From: Roseiarcus sp963784805
GTDB lineage: Bacteria > Pseudomonadota > Alphaproteobacteria > Rhizobiales > Beijerinckiaceae
Assembly (NCBI GenBank): GCA_963784805.1
Contig: CAWASR010000028.1
Span: forward strand, 1 to 64,000
Reading direction: 5' to 3'
Length of the DNA stretch: 64,000 nucleotides
In this document: piece by piece, positions 17,295 to 25,682 of the stretch
How positions within the stretch are numbered: the stretch's first letter is position 1
Layout: the number at the start of each line of letters is the position of its first letter
Made by a program: the position numbers and the translations under genes
The notes under the pieces: model-generated
Told to the model about the DNA's origin: nothing
The model's database searches: none
Seen by the model: only the letters and a program-made list of their open reading frames with translations

Positions 17295-18662
17295 CTATTC
17301 GGCGAGTCCCACCGCCGCAAGCGCGCTCGCCTGCCGCTTCGCCACCGCCGCCTCGTCGAAGCCGGCGATCGCGTCCTCGTACATCCGATGAAAGTTGAGC
17401 CGCGCGCCGAGGCGCAGGAAGACCGCGCCGAGGCCGATGGTCGCGCGCTCCAGAAACACGAATTCGCGCGGCACGACCAGCCCGCCGCCCTCGGCCCGCA
17501 GCGCGCGCATCACGGTCCCGATCTCGCGCCGTCCATATTCCGACGGGCTCACGCCGTCCGCAGCCGTTCGCACGCGATCGTCGAGGATCGGCCCGCACAT
17601 GAAGCGCGCCCAGAGCGTCATCGCCTGCGTAGTCCCGCGGGTGAGCCTGGGAAATCCCCACATCTCATAGGCATAAGCGATTCGCGCGCCGTCGTCGGTT
17701 TTCAGCGCCTGATAGAGCTCGACAACTCCCTGCACGAAGCGCGTCGGAAAGATGCGCACGCACCCGTAGTCGAACAGGTTGACCGCCTCGACCGCCCGCT
17801 CGGCCCCCTCCCCGGAGGCGACGACGGTGTAATTGCCGAGATGAGGATCGCCGTGGATGATTCCGTAGCGAAGGAACGGGCGCCACCAGGCTTCGAACAG
17901 GCCGACCGCGATCGCGTCGCGCGCATTCTGGGGCGCGCTCTCGAATGCGACCAGCGGTTCGCCCTCCAGCCATTGGAGCGTCAGCAGTCGACGCGTCGAC
18001 AGGCTCTCCTCGACTCGCGGCACCCGGACGAACGGCCGGTCGGCGAGCATGAGGCGATAGAGCCGCGCGACCTTCGCCTCGCGCTCATAGTCGAGTTCCT
18101 CGCGCACCCGCGCCCTGATCTCGCGCGCGATTTCGCTTGTGTCGATCGCGGCGCCGATCCGGCGATGGAGGGAGAGCAAAAAGTCGAGCTGCGACAGATC
18201 GGTCTCGACCGCCGAAGCCATCTCAGGATATTGCAGCTTGCAGGCGAGCGGTTCGCCTTCGAGGCTCGTCGCCCGATGCACCTGCCCGAGCGAGGCCGCC
18301 GCGGCCGGCCTGAGATCGAAGTCGAGAAAGCGCTGGCGCCAGTCGGGTCCGAGCTCGGCCCGCATGCGGCGGCGCGCGAACGCCGGCCCCATCGGCGGCG
18401 CCTGCGACTGCAACCGCATCAGTTCGCCGGCGACGTCGGCCGGAAGCGCGTCCGGGATCGTGGTCAGCATCTGCGCGACCTTCATCATCGGACCCTTCAG
18501 CGACCCCAAAGCCGACGCCAGCGCCCTGGCGTCCACATCCCGGGTCCCGCCGCGCAGACGGTTGACGCCGACGCGCGCGGCGAGCGCGCCGGCGTTGACC
18601 CCGAGACGCGCATAGCGGGTCGCGCGGGCGCTGAGGCGATTGGCTTCGTCGTCGCGGGTCAA
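17295..18662 (-). CDS. ABC1/UbiB-family atypical kinase
   Basis: 455 aa. The ABC1 domain has the KxGQ-like helix LKGPMMKVAQMLTTIPDALP, in which the usual G-Q reads A-Q, then ELMRLQSQAPPM, the Ala-rich loop PAAAASLGQVHRAT, the lysine of LACKLQYP, the catalytic-loop region YGIIHGDPHLGNY and the metal motif NLFDYGCVRIFP. Members assist ubiquinone synthesis or lipid homeostasis. The start is TTG 18662. No transmembrane helices are obvious at the C-terminus, unlike E. coli UbiB, so I do not call it ubiB. Confidence 0.85.
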   Translation of the reverse strand: MTRDDEANRLSARATRYARLGVNAGALAARVGVNRLRGGTRDVDARALASALGSLKGPMMKVAQMLTTIPDALPADVAGELMRLQSQAPPMGPAFARRRMRAELGPDWRQRFLDFDLRPAAAASLGQVHRATSLEGEPLACKLQYPEMASAVETDLSQLDFLLSLHRRIGAAIDTSEIAREIRARVREELDYEREAKVARLYRLMLADRPFVRVPRVEESLSTRRLLTLQWLEGEPLVAFESAPQNARDAIAVGLFEAWWRPFLRYGIIHGDPHLGNYTVVASGEGAERAVEAVNLFDYGCVRIFPTRFVQGVVELYQALKTDDGARIAYAYEMWGFPRLTRGTTQAMTLWARFMCGPILDDRVRTAADGVSPSEYGRREIGTVMRALRAEGGGLVVPREFVFLERATIGLGAVFLRLGARLNFHRMYEDAIAGFDEAAVAKRQASALAAVGLAE

Positions 18663-18830
18663 GATCCTACATCCTTGGTTGCTAAAGCGACATCCGCGCG
18701 CCGTTTGGTCAGCGCCCGTGAATAGGGGCCGGAGAACAAGTTGGGAGCCATAATTGCCCGAACTTTGCCGAAAGAATAAGCATAATTAAAGCGAACCGGC
18801 GCGCAAATCGGCACGAAAGGATTTCTCGCC

Positions 18831-20021
18831 ATGTCGGACGATCCAACGAACGGACTCGACCGTCGCGACTTCATGATCGCGGCAATTGGCGCGTCGGCTG
18901 CGGTCACAGCGACCGGCGCGAACGCCCAACGCGCCTCGACGCCCTCCGCCGGCCCCGTCGAGCCCGCGTCGCAGGGGACGGTCTACACCGGAGACGTGGT
19001 GCAGGGAAAGAAGATCATAAGCGCGCTCAGCGTCGATGATCTGGAGGCCGGCAGGAAGCACCTGTTCTATTTTCAAGGGGTGCGGATGGCCACCGGGCAG
19101 CACTGGTACGTGTCCGTCATGGTCGCGAAAGGAGCCAGGCCGGGCAAGCGCATCGCCCTTGTCGCCGGGGTGCACGGCGATGAAATCAGCTCGGTGCACA
19201 CGATACAAACCGTTATGAACCAACTCGACCCGGCGCAGATGTCGGGTACGGTATTGGCGGTGTTGGACGTATCGCGCCCGGCGATGGAAGGCATGGCGCG
19301 CCGATGGCCGAACTCCGGTCGCGGCATCGACCTTATCGACATCAATCGCGAATGGCCCGGCGATGAAAGCGGCGGCACTGCGTCCTCGCGCCACGCCTGG
19401 CTGCTGTTCAACAGGCTTCTCAGGCCAAATTCCGACTACGCCATCGACTTCCACACCGCCGCAACCGGAATGAACATCACGGCGTGCCATCTTGCGCGCA
19501 TGGACCTGCCCGAAGTCAGGGCGATGGCGGAGCTGTTTCCCATCGATCAGATTTTCGACAACCCCGCCTATCCCGGCCTTTTGGCGAACGCCTTCATAGA
19601 GGCTGGCGTTCCGGCGTTCACGCCCGAGATCGGCGCGCCGCGCATCCTGGACCACGGCATGATTCCCTTGTTCGTCGAAGGCGCGTTGAACGTGATGAAG
19701 CGTCACGGGATCGTCGCGGGGCCGATTGGGCGCACCGGGAGAGACACGGGCCTCTTTGTCGGCAACAGCATTCACGCTGTGCTCGCGACTCATGGCGGGT
19801 TCGTCGAGCTCTTGATCAAACTCAATGACAAGGTCGAAGCCGGACAAATGGTCGCCGTCCAGCGCGATACGTTCGGCGAAGTCGTCGCGGAATACAGGAC
19901 TCAGGTCGCCGGAGAGGTGGCCGCCTATCGCAGCGACGCAACATCGGAACCCGGCAACATTCTGGTGTTCGTGCTCTACAACCGCGCACCGCCCGATGGC
20001 GCCGATCCCCTTCCTGAGTGA
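18831..20021 (+). CDS. Succinylglutamate desuccinylase/aspartoacylase-family protein, Tat-exported
   Basis: 396 aa zinc-dependent deacylase-like protein of the M14/AstE-AspA fold. A twin-arginine signal, RRDFM at residues 11-15 followed by a hydrophobic stretch ending near ATGANA, implies export of the folded, metallated protein. Zinc ligands are His115 and Glu118 in GVHGDE and His208 in IDFHTA. ATG 18831 is preceded by AAGGA. The family also acts on N-acyl amino acids in the cytosol, so a periplasmic member suggests a different substrate; which one is unknown. It stands as a single gene. Confidence 0.85.
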   Translation: MSDDPTNGLDRRDFMIAAIGASAAVTATGANAQRASTPSAGPVEPASQGTVYTGDVVQGKKIISALSVDDLEAGRKHLFYFQGVRMATGQHWYVSVMVAKGARPGKRIALVAGVHGDEISSVHTIQTVMNQLDPAQMSGTVLAVLDVSRPAMEGMARRWPNSGRGIDLIDINREWPGDESGGTASSRHAWLLFNRLLRPNSDYAIDFHTAATGMNITACHLARMDLPEVRAMAELFPIDQIFDNPAYPGLLANAFIEAGVPAFTPEIGAPRILDHGMIPLFVEGALNVMKRHGIVAGPIGRTGRDTGLFVGNSIHAVLATHGGFVELLIKLNDKVEAGQMVAVQRDTFGEVVAEYRTQVAGEVAAYRSDATSEPGNILVFVLYNRAPPDGADPLPE

Positions 20022-20105
20022 GGTCTCCCACCGGCGGCTCTGAGTTTCATACTACGGTTGATCGGGGCGGCCGCCGACACAGTGGGCGCGAACGGCCTTC
20101 GGCCC

Positions 20106-21941
20106 TCACTCCATCGCTTCCAATTCGCCGATCATCCGCTCGATCACCGACAGGCCGATGCTCCAGAAGGCGGGGTCCTTCGCGTCGAGGCCGAAAGGCT
20201 TCAGCAGCTCGGAATAGGACTTGGAGCCGCCGGCCGAAAGCATCGCGAGATAACGCTCGGCGAAGCCTTCGCGCGAGCGCTCATAGACGCCATAGAGCGA
20301 ATTGACGAGACAATCGCCGAACGCATAGGCGTAGACGTAGAAGGGCGAATGGATGAAGTGCCCGATATAGGCCCAATAAGTCTCATAGCCCTCTTTCAGC
20401 ACGATCGCCGGGCCGAGGCTCTCGCCCTGCACGCTCATCCACAATTGGCTGATCCGCTCCGCCGTCAATTCGCCGTCGCGGCGTTCGAGGTGAACGAGCC
20501 GCTCGAACTTGTAGAAGGCGATCTGACGCACCACGGTGTTGAGCATGTCCTCGACCTTGGCCGCCAGCATGGATTTGCGTTCGACCGGATCGGCGGTCGC
20601 CGCCAGCATGGCGCGGAAGGTCAGCATTTCGCCGAACACCGAGGCGGTTTCGGCCAGCGTCAGCGGCGTCGGCGCCATCAGCGCGCCGTTGACGCCGGCC
20701 AGCACCTGGTGGACGCCGTGGCCCAGCTCATGCGCCAGCGTCGTCACGTCGCGCGGCCTGCCGAGATAATTGACCAGCACATAGGGGTGCGCCGAGGGCG
20801 TGGTCGGGTGCGCGAAAGCGCCCGGCGCCTTGCCTGGCCGAACCGGCGCATCGATCCAGCCCTCGTCGAAGAAACGCCGCGCGATGTCGGCCATGCGCGG
20901 AGAGAAGCCGCTATAGGCGTCGAGGACCGTGTCGCGCGCCGTCTCCCACGGATAGATTCGCCGCGGCGCGTCGGGCAGCGGCGCGTTGCGGTCCCAGTGG
21001 TCGAGCCGCTCCCGCCCGAACCAGCGGGCCTTCAAGGCGTAGTAGCGATGCGAGAGCCGCGGATAGGATTGCGTCACCGCCGCCACCAGCGCCTCCACCA
21101 CTTCGCGCTCGACCCGGTTGGCGAGATGGCGCGAGTCGGCGACATCCTCGAATTTGCGCCACCGGTCAGAGATTTCCTTGTCCTTGGCCAGCGTGCTGGT
21201 CAGGAGAGCGAACAGACGCAGGTTCGCTCCCAGCGTCGCGGCAAGCGCGTTCGCGGCGGCCTCCCGCTTTTTGCCGTCCGGATCCTGCAACTTGCCGAGC
21301 AGCGGTTCGAGCGTCAGGCTCTCGCCATCGAAATCGAACCGCAGGGCCGACATGGTGTCGTCGAACAGGCGGTTCCATGCCGCGACGCCCGAGACCGATT
21401 TCTCGAGGAACAGCTGCTCGAGGTCGTCGGCGAGCTGATGCGGCCTCTCCTTTCGGATGTCCTCGAGCCAGGGGCGGTAGCGGCCAAGCGCGGGCGCGGC
21501 AAGCGCGGCCTCGAGCGTGGCGTCGTCGATCCGGTTGAGCTCCAATTCGAAAAACAACAGGTCGCCGGAAAGCGCGGTGACGCGCTCTTGCGCATCGCCG
21601 TAAAACTTGGCCCGCGCCGAGTCGCTGGTGTCGGAGGCGTAGAGAAGCGAGGCGTAGGCCATGACGCGGCCGATCAGGTCCTGCAACGCTTCGTAGGTCT
21701 TGACCGCCTCGGCGAGAGCTTCGCCGCCTCGCCCGGAATCGGCGAGCGCGCCGAGCTTGCCGCGGTAGGCGATGGAGAACTGCCTGGCCTCCTGCCGGGC
21801 GCGCTCGAGATCGGCCGCGAAGCGGGGCGAATCCATGCCCTCGTACAGGTCCTCGAGCCGCCACCGCGGCAGCGCGCCGAGGTCCGCCGAGGCGGACGAC
21901 GAGGTCGAAGCGGCGCGGACCGAATCGGGCGACAGGGACAT
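20106..21941 (-). CDS. pepF: Oligoendopeptidase F, M3 family
   Basis: 611 aa cytosolic zinc metallopeptidase cleaving oligopeptides. The HExxH motif is HELGHGVHQ near residue 401, with the third ligand region FGEMLTFRAML about 25-30 residues later. The N-terminal PRWRLEDLYEGMDSP is typical of the PepF/M3B branch. Length matches the family. The start is ATG 21941. Confidence 0.93.
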   Translation of the reverse strand: MSLSPDSVRAASTSSSASADLGALPRWRLEDLYEGMDSPRFAADLERARQEARQFSIAYRGKLGALADSGRGGEALAEAVKTYEALQDLIGRVMAYASLLYASDTSDSARAKFYGDAQERVTALSGDLLFFELELNRIDDATLEAALAAPALGRYRPWLEDIRKERPHQLADDLEQLFLEKSVSGVAAWNRLFDDTMSALRFDFDGESLTLEPLLGKLQDPDGKKREAAANALAATLGANLRLFALLTSTLAKDKEISDRWRKFEDVADSRHLANRVEREVVEALVAAVTQSYPRLSHRYYALKARWFGRERLDHWDRNAPLPDAPRRIYPWETARDTVLDAYSGFSPRMADIARRFFDEGWIDAPVRPGKAPGAFAHPTTPSAHPYVLVNYLGRPRDVTTLAHELGHGVHQVLAGVNGALMAPTPLTLAETASVFGEMLTFRAMLAATADPVERKSMLAAKVEDMLNTVVRQIAFYKFERLVHLERRDGELTAERISQLWMSVQGESLGPAIVLKEGYETYWAYIGHFIHSPFYVYAYAFGDCLVNSLYGVYERSREGFAERYLAMLSAGGSKSYSELLKPFGLDAKDPAFWSIGLSVIERMIGELEAME

Positions 21942-22040
21942 CGGGCAGGCCTTTTCCTAAAGCTTTGGTAACGCTACCGAGCTCCTAGACGCCGACAAAG
22001 CGGCGCATTTGGGGAAAGGTCGCGTCAACTCGGGACGCCG

Positions 22041-22055
22041 TTAACAGGGCGTTTA
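22041..22055 (+). promoter_or_regulatory. CtrA-like box upstream of the response-regulator gene
   Basis: TTAA at 22041, seven bases, then TTTA at 22052 (TTAACAGGGCGTTTACC), one mismatch from the TTAA-N7-TTAA pattern bound by alphaproteobacterial CtrA, 55 nt before the start. Pattern match only. Confidence 0.25.
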
Positions 22056-22109
22056 CCGTGATGTCAGAGTGTGATGCAACGCGCCGCCGCCAACGGACGG
22101 CGCGACAGG

Positions 22110-23603
22110 ATGACAATGACCGCTCTGATCCTCGTTGTCGATGACGACCCCGTGCAGCGTCGATTGCTCGAGGCGATGGCCCGACGTTTCGGCTACGATG
22201 TCGAAGCTCTGGATTCCGGAGATCGCGCGCTCGCCCGTCTGGAGGCGGCGGATCAGCCGCCGGTCAGTCTGGTCATTCTCGATCTCGTGATGCCCGATCT
22301 CGACGGCTTAGGCGTGCTCGCACGCATGCGTCAGCTCGATATCGCCGTCCCGGCGATCGTGCAGACCGCGCATGGTTCGATCGAGACCGTCATCTCCGCC
22401 ATGCGCGCGGGCGCGTTCGATTTCGTCGTCAAGCCGGTCGGCGGCGAGCGTCTCCAGGTTTCAATCAAGAATGCGCTGCGCGTCGACGCGCTCGAGGACG
22501 AACTGCGGCGGGCGACCCGGCGCAACGCCGGCGAACTCGGCGTTCGCGACATCGTCACCCGGGCCGAATCGATGGCCCGCACAGCGCGGCTCGCCGAACG
22601 GGCGGCGAAGTCCAACATCCCGGTGCTGATCGAAGGCGAATCCGGAGTCGGCAAGGAACTGATGGCGCGCGCCATTCAGGGCAGCTCCGAGCGGCGCGGC
22701 AAGCCCTTCGTCACCGTCAATTGCGGCGCCCTTCCGGAGACGCTGGTCGAATCGATCCTGTTCGGGCACGAAAAGGGCTCGTTCACCGGCGCGACCGAGA
22801 AGCACGTCGGGAAGTTCGTCGAGGCGAACGGCGGCACGCTGTTTCTTGACGAAATCGGCGAACTGCCCCTCGACGCGCAGGTGAAGCTGCTGCGCGCCCT
22901 GCAGGACGGCGAGATCGATCCGGTCGGCTCGCGCCGCCCGGTCAAGGTCGACATCCGCCTGGTTTCGGCGACCAACCAGAACCTGATCGAACTGGTCAAG
23001 GCCGGCCGCTTTCGCGAGGACCTGTTCTATCGCCTCAACGTGTTTCCAATTTCGATCCCGCCGCTGAGGGCGCGCGCCTGCGATGTGCCGGACCTCGCAT
23101 TGCGCTTCCTCGCGCGCTTCTGCGTCGAGGAAGGAAAGCGCCTTCGCGGCATTTCCAATGACGCGCTGGCGCTGCTCAGCGCCTATGCCTGGCCCGGAAA
23201 CGTCCGCCAGCTCGAGAACGCTGTTTTCCGCGCGGTGGTGCTCGCCGACGGCGACGAACTGACGACGGCGGAATTTCCGCAGATCGCGGCTCAGGTCCAA
23301 GGCTTTGACGTTCGCATCCCGCCCGCGCCGCCGCCGGTCGCAGCCGATCCGACGCTCCCGGTCGCGCCGCCGCCGACGAACCTCGAAATCCATGATCCTA
23401 ATTTCCTCCGATTGATCAACGACAGCGGCGATGTGCGCACGCTCGAAGACATCGAATCCGAGGCGATCCGGTTCGCCCTCGCCCACTACCGCAGCCAGAT
23501 GTCCCAGGTGGCCCGCAAGCTCGGGATCGGCCGCTCGACGCTCTATCGCAAGATGAAGGACGGCGGCATCGGCGAAGATTTGATCGGCGACGCCGCTGCG
23601 TGA
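22110..23603 (+). CDS. Sigma-54-dependent response regulator, NtrC class, GSFTGA variant
   Basis: 497 aa from ATG 22110. Receiver domain (residues 6-120, LVVDDDP, phosphoacceptor Asp58 in LDLVMPDLDG, Lys in VVKPVG), AAA+ central domain (Walker A GESGVGKE at 176-183, Walker B GGTLFLDEIGEL) and a C-terminal Fis-type helix-turn-helix (VARKLGIGRSTLYRKMK). The sigma-54 contacting loop reads GSFTGA at 223-228 instead of GAFTGA. No histidine kinase gene lies next to it. The genes downstream are two cell-envelope enzymes on the same strand, separated by 129 and 51 nt, so they may be regulated together. ATG 22110 is favoured over an ATG 39 nt upstream because the receiver fold starts at once. Confidence 0.9.
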   Translation: MTMTALILVVDDDPVQRRLLEAMARRFGYDVEALDSGDRALARLEAADQPPVSLVILDLVMPDLDGLGVLARMRQLDIAVPAIVQTAHGSIETVISAMRAGAFDFVVKPVGGERLQVSIKNALRVDALEDELRRATRRNAGELGVRDIVTRAESMARTARLAERAAKSNIPVLIEGESGVGKELMARAIQGSSERRGKPFVTVNCGALPETLVESILFGHEKGSFTGATEKHVGKFVEANGGTLFLDEIGELPLDAQVKLLRALQDGEIDPVGSRRPVKVDIRLVSATNQNLIELVKAGRFREDLFYRLNVFPISIPPLRARACDVPDLALRFLARFCVEEGKRLRGISNDALALLSAYAWPGNVRQLENAVFRAVVLADGDELTTAEFPQIAAQVQGFDVRIPPAPPPVAADPTLPVAPPPTNLEIHDPNFLRLINDSGDVRTLEDIESEAIRFALAHYRSQMSQVARKLGIGRSTLYRKMKDGGIGEDLIGDAAA

Positions 23604-23732
23604 GCGCGGCCGGGGCGGGGGCGTCCGGGCGGCCCCTTCCATTCTCGTGACGGCCGCTGTAGTTTACGCCATGACGCCGCCACGCGGCGGGCGCGATCTT
23701 TCAGGCGGTCCCTCGGCGCCGCGGATTGAAGG

Positions 23733-25631
23733 GTGAGCCTGTTGGTCTGTCGAACCTGGCTAGGCCGGATGCTTTTCCCGGCGGTCGGCCTCGCGGGGGT
23801 CCTGATCGGCGCCGGAGCGGCTTCAGCCGGCGGTCCTTCCCCTGACGGTCCGGGGCCTTACCAAAGCAGCGCGCCCGGACCGCTGGCTGCGTCCGGGGGG
23901 TTCCCGAAATCTGGGCAAATCGCGGGCGAAAGCCCGTTGCTGACCGTCTTCCAGGCGCGGGAAGCGGCCCGGGCCGGCGCGTCAGCCGCGATCCCAATCC
24001 CGACTTTCAGCCTTGCCGACGTCGCCGCGATCGCTCCGGCCGAACGCGCTCCGGACGTTACGGGTCCCGACCTCATGGCGGCGGCGGACGCGCCCGAAGC
24101 CGCCAAACCCGGATTGGCGGCGATCGACATTCCGTTGCCGGCGCCGGTTCCGACGCCGGCAAACGGCGCCGTGGTGGACCCGCTTCCGATCGCCATCGAG
24201 GCGGCGATCGAGCGGCTCATTCGCGACAATGGCGCCGCCAATCCTCTCGGGGCGGGCGACTGGCGCCGCGCCCGGGCGGCGATCGGCGCCTTTTACGCCG
24301 CGCGCGAATATGAGCCCGTATGGGTCGACCGGAACGGCCTGACGGCGGCCGGCCGCTCGGCGCTGGCGCAACTCGGCCGCGCCGAGGACGATGGTCTCAA
24401 TCTGTCGGCCTTCGCCCTTCCCGCAGACGTCGACGCCAACCTTCCCCCGCTGAGGCTCGCCCGGCTGGAGACGACGATCGCCGCGGCCGTTGTCGCCTAC
24501 GCGGAACAGGCGAGCGGATCGCGCGCGCCGCCCTCGCGCATTTCGCGGATTGTCGCGGTCTTTCCGAATGTCGCCGATCCCGCCGTTGCGCTCGCCGAGA
24601 CGGCCTCCGCCCCGGATCCGGGGGCCCGGCTGGCGGACTTCAATCCGCCGCAGAAGGGATACCGCGACCTTCGCGAACAACTGAAGCGGCTGCTCGAGGC
24701 CGCTCCTGGCGGCGGCGATCTGCAAGCGATGGCGAATACGTCCGATCCGAGCGCAAGCGCCGCCGGGTCGTCGCTCGCCGACGTCGATCTTGACGCCGCC
24801 GGTCCCGCCAAATCGCGGCGCGACGACGCCCGCCGGCATGGAAAGAAGCGGCCGGCGGCAGGGTCCTATACGGCGTCCGCCAATGCCGCGTCGGCGTTCG
24901 GTCCTTTCGCCCGCCGGCGCGCGGCGATCCTCGCCAACATGGAAATGTGGCGCTGGGAGCCCCGGGAGATGGGAGAAAAGCGGATCGAGGTCAATGTGGC
25001 GGATTTTTCGGTCGCGGCGCTCGACGGCGACACGCTGCTGCTGCGCGAACGCGCCATCGTCGGCAAGCCCGATACGCCGACGCCCATGTTCTCGAGCGTC
25101 ATGCGCTACGTTCTGATCAATCCGTCCTGGCAGGTGCCGGAGTCCATCATCAGGAAGGAAATGCTGCCGAGGCTCGCCGACGATCCCGACTATTTGACCC
25201 GACACGGGTACGAAGTGAAAATGGTCGACGGCCGCCTTACGGTGCGCCAGCCGCCGGGCAGGCGCAACGCCCTCGGCCGGATCGCGTTCATGTTTCCCAA
25301 TCGGCACTCCGTCTATTTGCACGACACCCCGTCGCGCGGTCTGTTCTCGGCCGAATCACGCGCGTTCAGCCACGGCTGCGTGCGGGTCGAGGAGGCCTTG
25401 CGGCTGGCCGAGCTGGTGCTGGGCGGGCGCGCCGGCCAATGGCCGCCGCAGCGAATCAGCGCCGCGGTCGGGGGGCCGGAAAGGACCGTCTTCCTGCCGC
25501 GGCCGTTGCCGATCCATATCGAGTACTTCACGGAATTCGTCAATGAATCCGGAGACTTGACTGAGCGGCCCGACATTTACGGCCTGACCCAAAAGGTCGT
25601 GTCCACATTGTCTTCGCAGAGTCGAGATTGA
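23733..25631 (+). CDS. L,D-transpeptidase, YkuD domain, YcbB-like
   Basis: 632 aa exported enzyme forming 3-3 peptidoglycan cross-links or anchoring proteins to the wall. Signal peptide (LFPAVGLAGVLIGAGAASA), a long Ala/Pro-rich region, a scaffold-like domain around residues 175-290, then the catalytic domain from about residue 410. The active-site motif is SHGCVRV with His547 and Cys549, preceded by the upstream conserved YLHDTPSRGLF. The start is GTG 23733. Followed after 51 nt by a DUF882 protein also aimed at the cell wall. Confidence 0.9.
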   Translation: MSLLVCRTWLGRMLFPAVGLAGVLIGAGAASAGGPSPDGPGPYQSSAPGPLAASGGFPKSGQIAGESPLLTVFQAREAARAGASAAIPIPTFSLADVAAIAPAERAPDVTGPDLMAAADAPEAAKPGLAAIDIPLPAPVPTPANGAVVDPLPIAIEAAIERLIRDNGAANPLGAGDWRRARAAIGAFYAAREYEPVWVDRNGLTAAGRSALAQLGRAEDDGLNLSAFALPADVDANLPPLRLARLETTIAAAVVAYAEQASGSRAPPSRISRIVAVFPNVADPAVALAETASAPDPGARLADFNPPQKGYRDLREQLKRLLEAAPGGGDLQAMANTSDPSASAAGSSLADVDLDAAGPAKSRRDDARRHGKKRPAAGSYTASANAASAFGPFARRRAAILANMEMWRWEPREMGEKRIEVNVADFSVAALDGDTLLLRERAIVGKPDTPTPMFSSVMRYVLINPSWQVPESIIRKEMLPRLADDPDYLTRHGYEVKMVDGRLTVRQPPGRRNALGRIAFMFPNRHSVYLHDTPSRGLFSAESRAFSHGCVRVEEALRLAELVLGGRAGQWPPQRISAAVGGPERTVFLPRPLPIHIEYFTEFVNESGDLTERPDIYGLTQKVVSTLSSQSRD

Positions 25632-25657
25632 ATTGGCGGCCGGATCGGATTATAGAG

Positions 25658-25672
25658 TTTACCAATCGTTAA
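25658..25672 (+). promoter_or_regulatory. CtrA-like box upstream of DUF882 gene
   Basis: TTTACCAATCGTTAA: TTTA, seven bases, TTAA, one mismatch from the CtrA consensus spacing. It sits only 11 nt before the GTG start used here, which would favour a start further downstream. Pattern match only. Confidence 0.3.
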
Positions 25673-25682
25673 TTGCCCTCAT

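Noticed and set aside
18139..18615. tRNA or rRNA genes anywhere in the window
   Set aside because: I looked for T-loop GGTTCGAATCC-like motifs with matching acceptor stems in intergenic stretches and found none; by-eye scanning could miss a divergent one.
17253..18725. Plus-strand 490-codon frame
   Set aside because: Antisense to the UbiB-family gene, which has clear kinase motifs; no independent support.
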